Source of the DNA: Corynebacterium sp.
Lineage (GTDB): Bacteria > Actinomycetota > Actinomycetes > Mycobacteriales > Mycobacteriaceae
DNA length: 64,000 bases
Reading direction: 5' to 3'
Assembly (NCBI RefSeq): GCF_030532965.1
Contig: NZ_JAUNKC010000002.1
Location: 1 to 64,000 of the forward strand
Shown here: one piece after another, positions 18,731 to 27,488 of the stretch
How the letters are laid out: the number at the start of each line of letters is the position of its first letter
Numbering within the stretch: position 1 is the stretch's first letter
The notes under the pieces: generated by a model
What the model saw: the letters and a program-made list of their open reading frames with translations, nothing else
The model's database searches: none
What the model was told of the DNA's origin: nothing
Program-made: the position numbers and the translations under genes

Positions 18731-18987
18731 CGCTGTGTGCTGCGTTTCCGTGTTTCGGACCGCGTGTCGACGCCCCACAACGTGGTTTCGCAGCACACCT
18801 ATTGCGATGCGGTTTCTACAGGTTCGCTGTGTGCTGCGTTTCCGTGTTTCGGACCGCGTGTCGACGCCCCACAACGTGGTTTCGCAGCACACCTATTGCG
18901 ATGCGGTTTCTACAGGTTGGGTGTGTGCTGCGTTTCCGTGTGACTGGGCAGGTTTGAGGGTGCGTATATCCAAGGTTCGCAGCACAC
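18731..18987. repeat. Cluster B: three elements, two as a perfect 94-bp tandem repeat
   Basis: A 94-bp unit is repeated exactly (18731-18824, 18825-18918) and a third, diverged copy starts at 18919. Inside are the inverted-repeat elements 18735-18798, 18829-18892 (64 bp each, core GCGTGTCGACGC) and 18923-18987 (65 bp, no clear core). The cluster lies between the convergent lipase gene and clpC. Apart from it and the clpC terminator this 355-bp gap holds nothing recognisable. Confidence 0.9.
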
Positions 18988-19003
18988 AGCCAGTAGGTAC
19001 GGC

Positions 19004-19037
19004 AAAACCCGCCTCACGAAGATGTGGGGCGGGTTTA
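19004..19037 (-). terminator. Intrinsic terminator of clpC
   Basis: On the minus strand AACCCGCC and GGCGGGTT pair around a 14-nt loop, followed by TTTGCC. It lies 11 bp past the clpC stop codon. Confidence 0.8.
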
Positions 19038-19047
19038 GCTGCGGGTT

Positions 19048-21672
19048 TTAGACCTCTGGGCTTGGTTCTGCCACTGGCTCGGGAGCTTGAGTGGACATTT
19101 CACCCACGAAATCCGGCAGTGGCTTCGGACGTGGAGTGAAGGTGAATTCGGCCTTGTCCGTGTCCTTAGATTCGCCATCCCAACCGGTCACGTCGACGGT
19201 AATGATTTCACCGGCACCGACCTCGCCGAACAGGATCTTCTCGGAAAGGGCATCCTCAATTTCGCGCTGGATGGTGCGGCGCAGCGGGCGGGCACCCAGA
19301 ACGGGGTCGAAGCCGCGCTTAGCAAGCAAGTTCTTTGCTTTCGCAGTGAGTTCGATTCCCATGTCTTTGGCGGCGAGTGCCTTTTCGACGCGGCCGACGA
19401 GCAAGTCGACCATCTCCACGATCTGCTCTTGGGTGAGCTGGTGGAAGACCACAATGTCGTCGATACGGTTGAGGAACTCGGGGCGGAAGTGCTTCTTCAG
19501 CTCGTCGTGCACCTTGTTCTTCATGCGCTCGTATTGGCCAGCGGCGTCCTGTTCACCAACCGCACTGAACCCCATGCCCACGGCCTTGGAAATGTCCTGG
19601 GTACCGAGGTTGGAGGTAAAGATCAGCACGGTGTTCTTGAAGTCCACCAGTCGGCCTTGGCCGTCGGTGAGGCGGCCGTCTTCAAGCACCTGGAGCAGGG
19701 TGTTGTAGATTTCCTTGTGCGCCTTTTCGATTTCGTCGAAAAGCACAACGCTGAATGGCTTACGGCGCACCTTTTCGGTGAGCTGGCCGCCCTCTTCATA
19801 ACCCACATAGCCGGGAGGGGCACCGAACAGGCGGGAGGCGGTGAAGCGATCATGGAACTCACCCATGTCGATCTGGATGAGGGCGTCGTCCTCGCCGAAC
19901 AGGAAGTTAGCCAGCGCCTTGGACAGCTCGGTCTTACCCACACCGGAGGGGCCTGCGAAGATGAAGGAGCCGGATGGGCGGCGTGGGTCCTTCAGACCAG
20001 CGCGGGTGCGGCGGATTGCGCGGGAGACTGCCTTGACGGCGTCGTCCTGGCCGATGATCCGCTTGTGCAGCTCCTCTTCCATGTGCAGCAGGCGGGAGGA
20101 TTCTTCCTCGGTCAGCTTGAATACTGGGATACCGGTCCAGTGGGCAAGCACCTCAGCAATTTGCTCCTCGCCGACCTCAGCGATGTCCTCTAATTCGCCA
20201 GAACGCCACTGCTTTTCTTTCTCCGCGCGCTCCTCGTTGAGCTTGCGTTCCTTGTCGCGCAGCCCGGCGGCCTTTTCGAAGTCCTGGGCGTCGATGGCGG
20301 CTTCCTTTTCGCGGCGCACCGCGGCGATCCGCTCGTCAACTTCGCGCAGGCCCTCCGGCGCGGTCATCCGCTTGATGCGCATACGGGCACCAGCTTCGTC
20401 GATGAGGTCAACGGCCTTGTCGGGCAGGAAGCGGTCGTTGATGTAGCGATCCGAGAGGTTCGCTGCCGCAGCCAGGGCACCATCGGTGATGGATACCCGG
20501 TGGTGGGCTTCATAACGATCCCGCAGACCTTTGAGGATGTCGATGGTCAGTTCCACCGAAGGCTCAGGAACATTCACCGGCTGGAACCGGCGCTCCAACG
20601 CCGCGTCCTTTTCAATGTGCTTGCGGTACTCGTCCAAGGTGGTGGCACCGATTGTCTGGAGCTCGCCGCGTGCCAGTTTTGGCTTAAGCAGGGAGGCTGC
20701 GTCGATGGCGCCCTCGGCGGCACCCGCGCCGACCAGGGTGTGGATCTCGTCGATAAACAGGATGATGTCGCCGCGCTGGTTGATTTCCTTCAGCACCTTC
20801 TTCAGGCGCTCCTCAAAATCACCACGGTAGCGGGAACCTGCCACCAGCGAGCCAAGGTCGAGGGAGTACACCTGCTTGTTTTTCAGGGTCTCCGGGACCT
20901 TGCCGTTAACGATGTCGAGGGCAAGGCCCTCAACAACTGCGGTTTTACCCACGCCGGGTTCGCCGATGAGAACTGGGTTGTTCTTGGTGCGGCGGGACAG
21001 AACCTGCATGATGCGTTCAATTTCCTGCTCCCGGCCTACAACCGGATCCAGCTTGCCTTCCTTAGCCGCCTGGGTGAGGTTACGGCCGAACTGGTCGAGC
21101 ACCAGGGAATTGGAACGCTCGCCAGCGCCACCCCGGCCGCCCCGGCTACCAGCGCCAGCGCCTAAGCCGCCCGAGCTTGGGCTGGCTCCGGCACCCACCG
21201 CGTCGTTGCCTTCCGATTCGGGGCTGTCGCCGCCCTCATAGCCGCTGAGTAATTGGATAACCTGCTGGCGTACCCGAGGTAGATCGGCACCAAGCTTCAC
21301 TAATACCTGGGCTGCCACGCCCTCACCCTCGCGAATGAGGCCAAGCAGCAGGAATTCGGTACCAATGTACTTGTGTCCCATCTGCAGCCCCTCGCGGAGC
21401 GACAGCTCCAGGACCTTCTTCGCGCGTGGCGTAAAGGGAATATGCCCAACGGGTGGTTCGGTTCCTTGGCCGATAATCTCCTCCACCTCTTGGCGCACCG
21501 CCTCCAGGGAGATCCCCATCGACTCCAACGCCTTCGCAGCGACACCTTCGCCCTCGTGGATGAGCCCCAACAAAATGTGTTCGGTGCCAATGTAATTGTG
21601 GTTCAGGCCGCGTGCCTCCTCCTGCGCCAGCACGATGACGCGGCGAGCACGGTCAGTAAAACGCTCGAACAT
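19048..21672 (-). CDS. clpC: ATP-dependent Clp protease ATPase subunit ClpC
   Basis: An 874-aa HSP100 unfoldase feeding ClpP1P2. It has the double N-terminal Clp-N repeat ([34 protein letters not shown]), a Gly/Ser-rich linker near 160-185, Walker A of AAA-1 ([13 protein letters not shown]), a UVR-type coiled segment ([20 protein letters not shown]) and Walker A of AAA-2 ([14 protein letters not shown]). I use the ATG two codons inside the longest frame, with AGGAAG before it. About 20-35 bp upstream lies GCATTAGCGAATC, a partial match to the ClgR operator known upstream of corynebacterial clpC (weak evidence). Confidence 0.97.
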   Translation of the reverse strand: MFERFTDRARRVIVLAQEEARGLNHNYIGTEHILLGLIHEGEGVAAKALESMGISLEAVRQEVEEIIGQGTEPPVGHIPFTPRAKKVLELSLREGLQMGHKYIGTEFLLLGLIREGEGVAAQVLVKLGADLPRVRQQVIQLLSGYEGGDSPESEGNDAVGAGASPSSGGLGAGAGSRGGRGGAGERSNSLVLDQFGRNLTQAAKEGKLDPVVGREQEIERIMQVLSRRTKNNPVLIGEPGVGKTAVVEGLALDIVNGKVPETLKNKQVYSLDLGSLVAGSRYRGDFEERLKKVLKEINQRGDIILFIDEIHTLVGAGAAEGAIDAASLLKPKLARGELQTIGATTLDEYRKHIEKDAALERRFQPVNVPEPSVELTIDILKGLRDRYEAHHRVSITDGALAAAANLSDRYINDRFLPDKAVDLIDEAGARMRIKRMTAPEGLREVDERIAAVRREKEAAIDAQDFEKAAGLRDKERKLNEERAEKEKQWRSGELEDIAEVGEEQIAEVLAHWTGIPVFKLTEEESSRLLHMEEELHKRIIGQDDAVKAVSRAIRRTRAGLKDPRRPSGSFIFAGPSGVGKTELSKALANFLFGEDDALIQIDMGEFHDRFTASRLFGAPPGYVGYEEGGQLTEKVRRKPFSVVLFDEIEKAHKEIYNTLLQVLEDGRLTDGQGRLVDFKNTVLIFTSNLGTQDISKAVGMGFSAVGEQDAAGQYERMKNKVHDELKKHFRPEFLNRIDDIVVFHQLTQEQIVEMVDLLVGRVEKALAAKDMGIELTAKAKNLLAKRGFDPVLGARPLRRTIQREIEDALSEKILFGEVGAGEIITVDVTGWDGESKDTDKAEFTFTPRPKPLPDFVGEMSTQAPEPVAEPSPEV

Positions 21673-21814
21673 ATTCACTTCCTAACTTGAGATTCGCTAA
21701 TGCTCACCACTTTAACCCGCAGAACAAACCTTCAGAACCCACACCGTGACCTATGGGCGTCGAAAAGCAGAAAAACCCCAGCTTAAAGACCTGTACGCCG
21801 GTAGCGAACACACG

Positions 21815-22012
21815 TTACGGCACCCGGGCGGCAAAATTCGCGGCCTCAATGCCACTCGTGCGCTCCGGAAACCGACGCGGCGAAGCTGGTGCAACCGCCT
21901 TGGGTTTCTTGCTTTTCGACGCCCGCATCACCGCCCCCACCAGCTTCGCGCTCAACACCGGGTGGTCAACCTGCATCCGGGACACGAACCGATTCCGCCA
22001 CCCCTTTAACAT
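21815..22012 (-). CDS. Putative 65-aa basic protein, coupled to glpD
   Basis: The ATG overlaps the glpD stop codon and is preceded by GGAGGTGTC, a near-perfect Shine-Dalgarno lying within the end of glpD. That arrangement argues for real, coupled translation. The product is short and basic (MLKGWRNRFVSRMQVDHP..., then VMRASKSKKPKAVAPASP), with no membrane helix. I recognise no family; it could be a degraded remnant of a larger protein. One 11-mer CGTCGAAAAGC lies inside (21911-21920) and another 50 bp downstream (21759-21768), where a weak hairpin with TTTTTCTG may end transcription. Confidence 0.5.
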   Translation of the reverse strand: MLKGWRNRFVSRMQVDHPVLSAKLVGAVMRASKSKKPKAVAPASPRRFPERTSGIEAANFAARVP

Positions 22013-23553
22013 GACACCTCCGCAACAATCGCGGCAACCTCGGCGAGCGCCGCTTCCCGATCCGCCGGAACCAACCCAATTCGGGTACGCCGATCCACCA
22101 CATCGTCGGCATCCAATGCGCCTTCGTGCGTGATGGCAAATTCAACCTCCGCCCGGGTAACGTCCAGGCCAGCCACCTTCTCCAATGGTCGGTCAATCGT
22201 GGCGCGGTCGACCACCATGCGGGCCTCCAAGCCGTACCGCGCGATTAAACTCTCGGGCAAACCTGCGTGATCGGCGGCGGTTTTCCCCTGGGATTCACTA
22301 TGCCCCGGCGCGCCCACCAGCGGATACGCGTGCGTGCGGCACGGCCCGGCGGGCAGCTGGCGGCGGCGGATAACCTCATCGACGGTTTCCTGCGCCATCA
22401 GCCGGTACTCGGTGAATTTCCCGCCGACCACGGAAATGACCCCGGTTTCCGACTCTACAACCGCGTGCTTGCGGGATAAATCCGCCGATCCTTTGGACTC
22501 GCCGGAATCAATAAGTGGCCGCAGCCCCGCGAATGCCCCCACCACATCCGCCTCGGTGAGATCGGTGGCCAATGCCCGATTGAAAGCAGCAAGCAGGAAT
22601 TCCTCGTCTTCTTTCGTCGCTTCCGGCACCTCTGGGATGTCACCATCCAATTCCACATCGGTCAAACCCAGATAGACGCGCCCTAATTGTTCCGGCATGG
22701 CGAACACAAACCGGGAGATGCTACCCGGCAGCGGCACGGTCAGCGCCCCAGTGGGATTGCCCAGCCGGTCTGCGGGGATCACAAGATGGGTGCCCCGAGA
22801 GGTGCGCAAGTTAATTCCCGGATCCACCTGACCAGCCCATACTCCGGCGGCGTTGACCACCGCTTTGGCTGTGATGGTCAGCCGCGCGCCGGTTTTTTCG
22901 TCGACAAGCTCCGCGCCCGTACCCGACACATTCAGCGCCGACACATACGTCAAAATCTTGGCCCCGGCGCCCACTGCGGTGCGGGCGACGGCCGTGACCA
23001 AGCGGGCATCGTCGATCATCTGGCCGTCGAAATTCACAAACGCGCCCTTCAGCCCATTCGGGTTTGCGGCCGGGCACAACGCCAACGCTTCACGACGCCC
23101 CACGAAACGGCTACGCGGCAACGTGGCAGATTTCGTGCCCGCCAACAGCCGCAACACGTCGCCCGCCCAAAAACCCAGCCGCACCGCAGCTTTCTGCAAC
23201 AGATTGGTATCCGGGCCGACCAGCGTCACCTGTGGCAAAGCCGACACCAGGTGCGGGGCGATCACCTCCATCAACAACCTACGTTCCTTCGCGGAATGGA
23301 ACGCGATTTTCACCTCGCCCTTCGCCAAATACCGCAAACCGCCATGCACCAACTTCGACGAAAACCGGCTGGTCCCGTGCGCTAAATCCCGCTGGTCGAC
23401 CACCAGGACGCGAAGCCCCCGGGTCGCCGCATCCAACGCCACCCCCACCCCGGTGATTCCCGCCCCCACAACCAACAGGTCAACCTCCGGGTTGTTTGAC
23501 AGCTCATCCCACCAGTTTGTGCGAACATGAGCATTCAACGTGGTTGACGACAT
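22006..23553 (-). CDS. glpD: Glycerol-3-phosphate dehydrogenase, FAD-dependent
   Basis: A 515-aa membrane-associated flavoprotein oxidising sn-glycerol-3-phosphate to DHAP and passing electrons to quinone. The dinucleotide fold VVGAGITGVGVALDAATRG starts near residue 28, and DLAHGTSRFSSKLVHGGLRYL is the GlpD signature. GGKFTEYRLMAQETVD closes the FAD domain, followed by the C-terminal DAO_C domain. GGGGAG precedes the ATG. It is divergent from the flavoprotein/diacylglycerol kinase pair, as glpD1 is in Mycobacterium (Rv2249c with Rv2251-Rv2252). Confidence 0.95.
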   Translation of the reverse strand: MSSTTLNAHVRTNWWDELSNNPEVDLLVVGAGITGVGVALDAATRGLRVLVVDQRDLAHGTSRFSSKLVHGGLRYLAKGEVKIAFHSAKERRLLMEVIAPHLVSALPQVTLVGPDTNLLQKAAVRLGFWAGDVLRLLAGTKSATLPRSRFVGRREALALCPAANPNGLKGAFVNFDGQMIDDARLVTAVARTAVGAGAKILTYVSALNVSGTGAELVDEKTGARLTITAKAVVNAAGVWAGQVDPGINLRTSRGTHLVIPADRLGNPTGALTVPLPGSISRFVFAMPEQLGRVYLGLTDVELDGDIPEVPEATKEDEEFLLAAFNRALATDLTEADVVGAFAGLRPLIDSGESKGSADLSRKHAVVESETGVISVVGGKFTEYRLMAQETVDEVIRRRQLPAGPCRTHAYPLVGAPGHSESQGKTAADHAGLPESLIARYGLEARMVVDRATIDRPLEKVAGLDVTRAEVEFAITHEGALDADDVVDRRTRIGLVPADREAALAEVAAIVAEVSC

Positions 23554-23641
23554 AGCTACTCCCCAGAAAATGTGTGTACATCACCAATCATGCGTCCGAA
23601 ATACATGCGTGTCAACGACACTGCCCACCTATAGTGAAAGT

Positions 23642-25249
23642 ATGACACCTGCTTTCCCCACCCCACCCATGCATTTCAACCTCTGGGGAACCCCTGAAGA
23701 GGCACAACCACTGTCCGAAAGCATGCTCAAACTGCTCAAACCCACCCTCGGACTCAGCCACAAACCACCCACCCACCTCACCCTCAACGACGTCACCATA
23801 ACCCCCAGCGCGCTTTCCGACGACGACCTGGCGGAGCTTGCAACAATCATCGACCCCGCGCGCATCAGCGCATCCGACACCCAGCGGGCGCCGCGGGCGC
23901 GCGGCAAAAGCTACCTAGACCTCATCGAATGGCGAACCGGCACCCCCATCACTGCCCCCGATGCTGTAATAGCGGCGGTGTCGGAGGACGAAATCCTCCA
24001 GCTGCTCCGGTGGTGCACCGACAACCACGTTGCCGTCGTGCCGTTCGGCGGCGGAACCAGCGTTGTCGGCGGCATCACGCCACTAGCCGGGCAGCACCGG
24101 GCGGTAATATCCATCGACCTGGCGCTTTTCGACGAAATCTACGACTTCGACGAAACCTCCATGGTGGCCGAGGTGGGGGCCGGATTAACCGGCCCGCACG
24201 CCGAACTCCTATTAGAGGAATGGGGGGTACAAATAGGGCACTATCCGCAGTCATTTCCCTACGCCACCATCGGCGGCTATGCGGCCACCCGCTCCTCTGG
24301 GCAATCATCGGCCGGATACGGCCGCTTCGACGACATGGTGTGCGGGCTGACCGTCGTCACCCCCACCGGTGTAATACGGTTGGGGGACCGGTCGCCCGCA
24401 TCGGCCGCGGGCCCCGACTGGCGGGAGATCTTTCTCGGTTCGGAAGGCGTATTCGGGATCATTACCAGGGTGAAGCTACGGGTTCACCCCATTCCGGAGG
24501 CCAAGTATTACGAAGCGTTCAGCTTCCCCACCTTCGCCGCGGGCGCGAAGGCATTGCGGCTGGTGGAACAGACCGGCACCGGGCCCACCGTGATAAGACT
24601 GTCGGATGAGATTGAAACGGCGCTGAATTTGTCGTCGACAAGCAATATCGGCGACGAAAGCCCCAGCGGGTGCCTCTGCCTCACCATGTTCGAAGGCACC
24701 AAAGAACACGCCGCCGCCCGCCACAAAGAAACCCGGGAACTCATCCTCAAAAACGGCGGCAGATCCCTCGGCGAAACCCCCGCCCGGGTGTGGGAACAAG
24801 GGCGCTTTGCCGCCCCCGTCTTCCGCGACGCGCTTCTCGACGCCGGTGCGCTGTGCGAAACGCTCGAAACCGCGACCTATTGGGGGAACGTCGAAAAGCT
24901 CAAAACGGCGGTCGGGCGGGCGCTTGTCGACGCACTAGCAGGCGCCGACACCATGGCCATCATCATGTGCCACATCAGCCACGTCTACCCCGAAGGCTGC
25001 TCCCTCTACTTCACCGTCGTCGCCGGGCAAACCGCCACCCCCCGCGAACAATGGGCACGGGCGAAAAAAGCCGCCAGCCGGGCAATCCTCGACGCCGGCG
25101 GAACCATAACCCACCACCACGGGGTAGGCACCGACCACGCCGACTACATGGGCAACGAAACCGACCCACTGACCGCAACCATGCTCACCGCGCTCAAAAC
25201 CACCCTCGACCCCGCCGGAATACTCAACCCAGGAAAACTCCAACCATGA
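23642..25249 (+). CDS. FAD-linked oxidase, alkyl-DHAP synthase-like (Rv2251-like)
   Basis: A 535-aa flavoprotein of the VAO/PCMH class. The FAD-binding region shows VVPFGGGTSVVGGI near 138 and SSAGYGRFDDMVCGLTVV near 226; the C-terminal block THHHGVGTDHADYMGNE is the FAD-linked oxidase signature seen in alkyldihydroxyacetone-phosphate synthases. MTPAFPTPPMHFNLWGTP is the natural N-terminus; the open frame upstream lacks conservation. The stop overlaps the next start (ATGA). With glpD (DHAP) and a lipid kinase alongside, an ether-lipid or glycerolipid role is likely but inferred. Confidence 0.82.
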   Translation: MTPAFPTPPMHFNLWGTPEEAQPLSESMLKLLKPTLGLSHKPPTHLTLNDVTITPSALSDDDLAELATIIDPARISASDTQRAPRARGKSYLDLIEWRTGTPITAPDAVIAAVSEDEILQLLRWCTDNHVAVVPFGGGTSVVGGITPLAGQHRAVISIDLALFDEIYDFDETSMVAEVGAGLTGPHAELLLEEWGVQIGHYPQSFPYATIGGYAATRSSGQSSAGYGRFDDMVCGLTVVTPTGVIRLGDRSPASAAGPDWREIFLGSEGVFGIITRVKLRVHPIPEAKYYEAFSFPTFAAGAKALRLVEQTGTGPTVIRLSDEIETALNLSSTSNIGDESPSGCLCLTMFEGTKEHAAARHKETRELILKNGGRSLGETPARVWEQGRFAAPVFRDALLDAGALCETLETATYWGNVEKLKTAVGRALVDALAGADTMAIIMCHISHVYPEGCSLYFTVVAGQTATPREQWARAKKAASRAILDAGGTITHHHGVGTDHADYMGNETDPLTATMLTALKTTLDPAGILNPGKLQP

Positions 25250-26139
25250 AACGAATCGCGCTACTGACCAACCCCGCCGCCGGAAAAGGCACCGCCACCG
25301 AAGCCATGCACAAAGCACGACGCCGCTTCCAAGCCCACGGCATCGACGTTATTGGAATCTCGGGGGCAACCAGACAATCCAGCGCCGAACTATGCAAACG
25401 CGCCCTGGAGGAAAACATTGATGCGCTCGTAGTCTGCGGCGGCGACGGAATGATCTCCCTCGCGCTGCAAGAACAAGCAGGAACCCACATACCATTGGGC
25501 ATTATTCCGGCGGGGACCGGCAACGACCACGCGCGGGCGTTCGGGATACCGCTCGATGCGGAGGAAGCGGCCGACGTGGTGGCGACCGGCACCCCCTCTA
25601 TTACAGACTTGGGGGTAATGAAACAGGGGGAACGCGAACGCGTCTTTGGGACCGTCGCATGCACTGGTTTCGATTCTCTCGTCAACGATCGTGCTGCCCG
25701 CCTCCCCTGGCCGCGCGGAAGTAGCCGATACCTTGCGGCTACGGCGCTGGAATTTGTCAGATTTCACGCGATGGATATGATCATCACCTTTGATGATGGT
25801 TCCCCCCAAACCTTTAATGCGACGTCGCTGGCTGTCGGAAACACCAGCAGCTACGGCGGCGGCATGCTCATTTGCCCGTCGGCGTCGCCGTACGACGGTG
25901 TTTTTGATGTAACCATCATTGAGGAAATGGGGCGGATTGATGCCATGCGAAAGTTCCCGAAGATCTTTTCGGGTGACATTGGCAGCGTAGATTCGGTCCG
26001 TACGTTTCAGGCCAGGAAGGTGCGGGTTGATATGCCGGTTCCGGTGGCGGCGTACGCCGATGGGGAGCGGTTTACATTAGTGCCGGTGGAGTGTTCGGTA
26101 TTAGAGAAACAGGGGTGTTTTATTATTCCTGCTGTTTGA
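25246..26139 (+). CDS. Diacylglycerol/lipid kinase, DagK/YegS family (Rv2252-like)
   Basis: A 297-aa lipid kinase. Signatures are LLTNPAAGKGTATEA at the N-terminus, the catalytic glycine-rich VVCGGDGMISLALQ near 64, and IIPAGTGNDHARAFGI near 88. The C-terminal beta domain has AVGNTSSYGGGMLICP. It begins inside the stop of the flavoprotein gene, so the two are coupled. The Mycobacterium counterpart phosphorylates diacylglycerol for PIM and phospholipid synthesis. It overlaps the convergent HNH gene by 17 bp. Confidence 0.9.
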   Translation: MKRIALLTNPAAGKGTATEAMHKARRRFQAHGIDVIGISGATRQSSAELCKRALEENIDALVVCGGDGMISLALQEQAGTHIPLGIIPAGTGNDHARAFGIPLDAEEAADVVATGTPSITDLGVMKQGERERVFGTVACTGFDSLVNDRAARLPWPRGSSRYLAATALEFVRFHAMDMIITFDDGSPQTFNATSLAVGNTSSYGGGMLICPSASPYDGVFDVTIIEEMGRIDAMRKFPKIFSGDIGSVDSVRTFQARKVRVDMPVPVAAYADGERFTLVPVECSVLEKQGCFIIPAV

Positions 26140-27391
26140 TGGTCTGGGCGCGGTTGTGCATGTCTTGGATGTCGAGTTGCGCTACGTGTAGTTTTGCCTC
26201 CGGGTACCAGGTGTGACATGCGCAGCTGTGTGTGTTGTGGGCTGTGCGGGTGTCGCCGTTGAGGATGGCGTCGGCTTGGGCTTTGGCCCCTCGTCGTATA
26301 GCGGGGTGGAGGTTGGCGCGGATCGTGCCGTCGGTTTGGTGGAGGGCGACGAGGTTTCGGCCCTCGATGTGGCTGAGGTGGCCGTTTTTGGGGCGGGTTC
26401 GGTCGTCGTCGTTAAGTTTGTTGTGGTAGCGGCAGAGTGGGGCGAGGTTCCAGGGCTCGGTGGGGCCGCCGGAGGCGTAGGAAATTATGTGGTGGATGTC
26501 GCAGATGGCTGCGGGCACCGTGCAGTCGGGGTGGGCGCAAATGAGGTGTTCAAGGATGCTCAGCGCGCGTTGGGATGCGTCGGCGCGGCGCTGAATGGCG
26601 ATTGGTTCGAGGCAGACGGTGCCGCCGTCTTCGGTGGGCAGCATCGGGACCGCCCAGCCGTGGGGGTTGATGGTGTCGGCGACGATGTCTCTAATGTTGA
26701 CTAGTTCGCCGTCGGAGTTGACGATCCGCCCGTCGGTCATGCAGGTGGCTTGTGCGAGGGGAACGAGAAGTGCAACGTTGTGGCGCAGGTCGAGCGGGTC
26801 GGTATTGGTGGCGGTACCCCCGTCCACGATGCGGTTATATGCGGCTAGCGCGTAGCCTTCGGCGAGGTCGACGGCGTGGCGGGCGTGCAGTAGCGCGAGG
26901 GCGTCTTCTTTGAGCAGGACTTGAATGCGGGTCAGGTGCGCCGCGGGGAGTTTCCACAGTGCGTGTTTCATTCCGTCAACGTCGGGGGTTGCGGAAAACC
27001 GGAGGTGGCTTTTGCGCGGGGCGATGGAACGGGCGGTTTCAAGGTAGCTGGTGATGAACCGTTTGAGTTCGTCGACCGTGAGTTGATCGGCGGTGTTGAG
27101 CAGCTCGGTTTTGAATGCGCCGTGGTCGATGTCTTTGTTTGCGGCGGTGCGGATGCCTTTGGCGATCGTGGTGAGTTTCGCCAGCGGCAGCCGGTGGTTG
27201 CTGGCGATTGTGAGGTCGGCGTCGCTGAGCAGTGCGGCGTCGCGGATGAGGTGGCTGGCGTCGCTTTTCGACGTCCCCAGGGCCGCAGCGAGCGCGTCTG
27301 CGCGCACCCCCAAGTCTTTAATAGCGCGGAGGATGCCCGCGCCGTCGGCCAGCGCCGCGGCGTACCTATTAAGGGATTGGGGGAGGTCCAT
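26123..27391 (-). CDS. DUF222/13E12-family HNH endonuclease-like protein
   Basis: A 422-aa protein of the abundant actinobacterial DUF222 group. The helical N-terminal region (about 1-230) is DUF222-like, and the C-terminal HNH motif reads CDIHHIISYASGGPTEPWN followed by LAPLCRYHNKLND, with the CxxP-type cysteines in CAHPDCTVPA. These proteins often come as multicopy 13E12 repeat members in mycolata; their role (DNA processing or a mobile-intron-like origin) is not settled. Codon use does not stand out from the neighbours. Confidence 0.88.
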   Translation of the reverse strand: MDLPQSLNRYAAALADGAGILRAIKDLGVRADALAAALGTSKSDASHLIRDAALLSDADLTIASNHRLPLAKLTTIAKGIRTAANKDIDHGAFKTELLNTADQLTVDELKRFITSYLETARSIAPRKSHLRFSATPDVDGMKHALWKLPAAHLTRIQVLLKEDALALLHARHAVDLAEGYALAAYNRIVDGGTATNTDPLDLRHNVALLVPLAQATCMTDGRIVNSDGELVNIRDIVADTINPHGWAVPMLPTEDGGTVCLEPIAIQRRADASQRALSILEHLICAHPDCTVPAAICDIHHIISYASGGPTEPWNLAPLCRYHNKLNDDDRTRPKNGHLSHIEGRNLVALHQTDGTIRANLHPAIRRGAKAQADAILNGDTRTAHNTHSCACHTWYPEAKLHVAQLDIQDMHNRAQTIKQQE

Positions 27392-27488
27392 GACCTACAC
27401 CCTAGCGAGCATTTTCCATCATTTGTGCAGGTTATGAACTTTTTCTCAGTTTCGGTTTTTAGGGAACCAAATAGGGGAGAAAATGAGT

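Noticed and set aside
18735..18987. Integron attC or transposon ends
   Set aside because: No RYYYAAC/GTTRRRY core sites, no integrase or transposase near, and no target-site duplication around the elements.
19087..20193. 368-aa plus-strand frame inside clpC
   Set aside because: Antisense shadow of a strongly conserved gene.
24670..25245. 192-codon N-terminal extension of the diacylglycerol kinase
   Set aside because: It is an out-of-frame, Arg/Pro-rich reading of the flavoprotein gene; the kinase fold starts at MKRIALLTNP.
26123..27391. HNH/DUF222 gene as an active mobile element
   Set aside because: No inverted repeats, no transposase partner and no break in a conserved gene; it is better left as a family protein of unsettled role.
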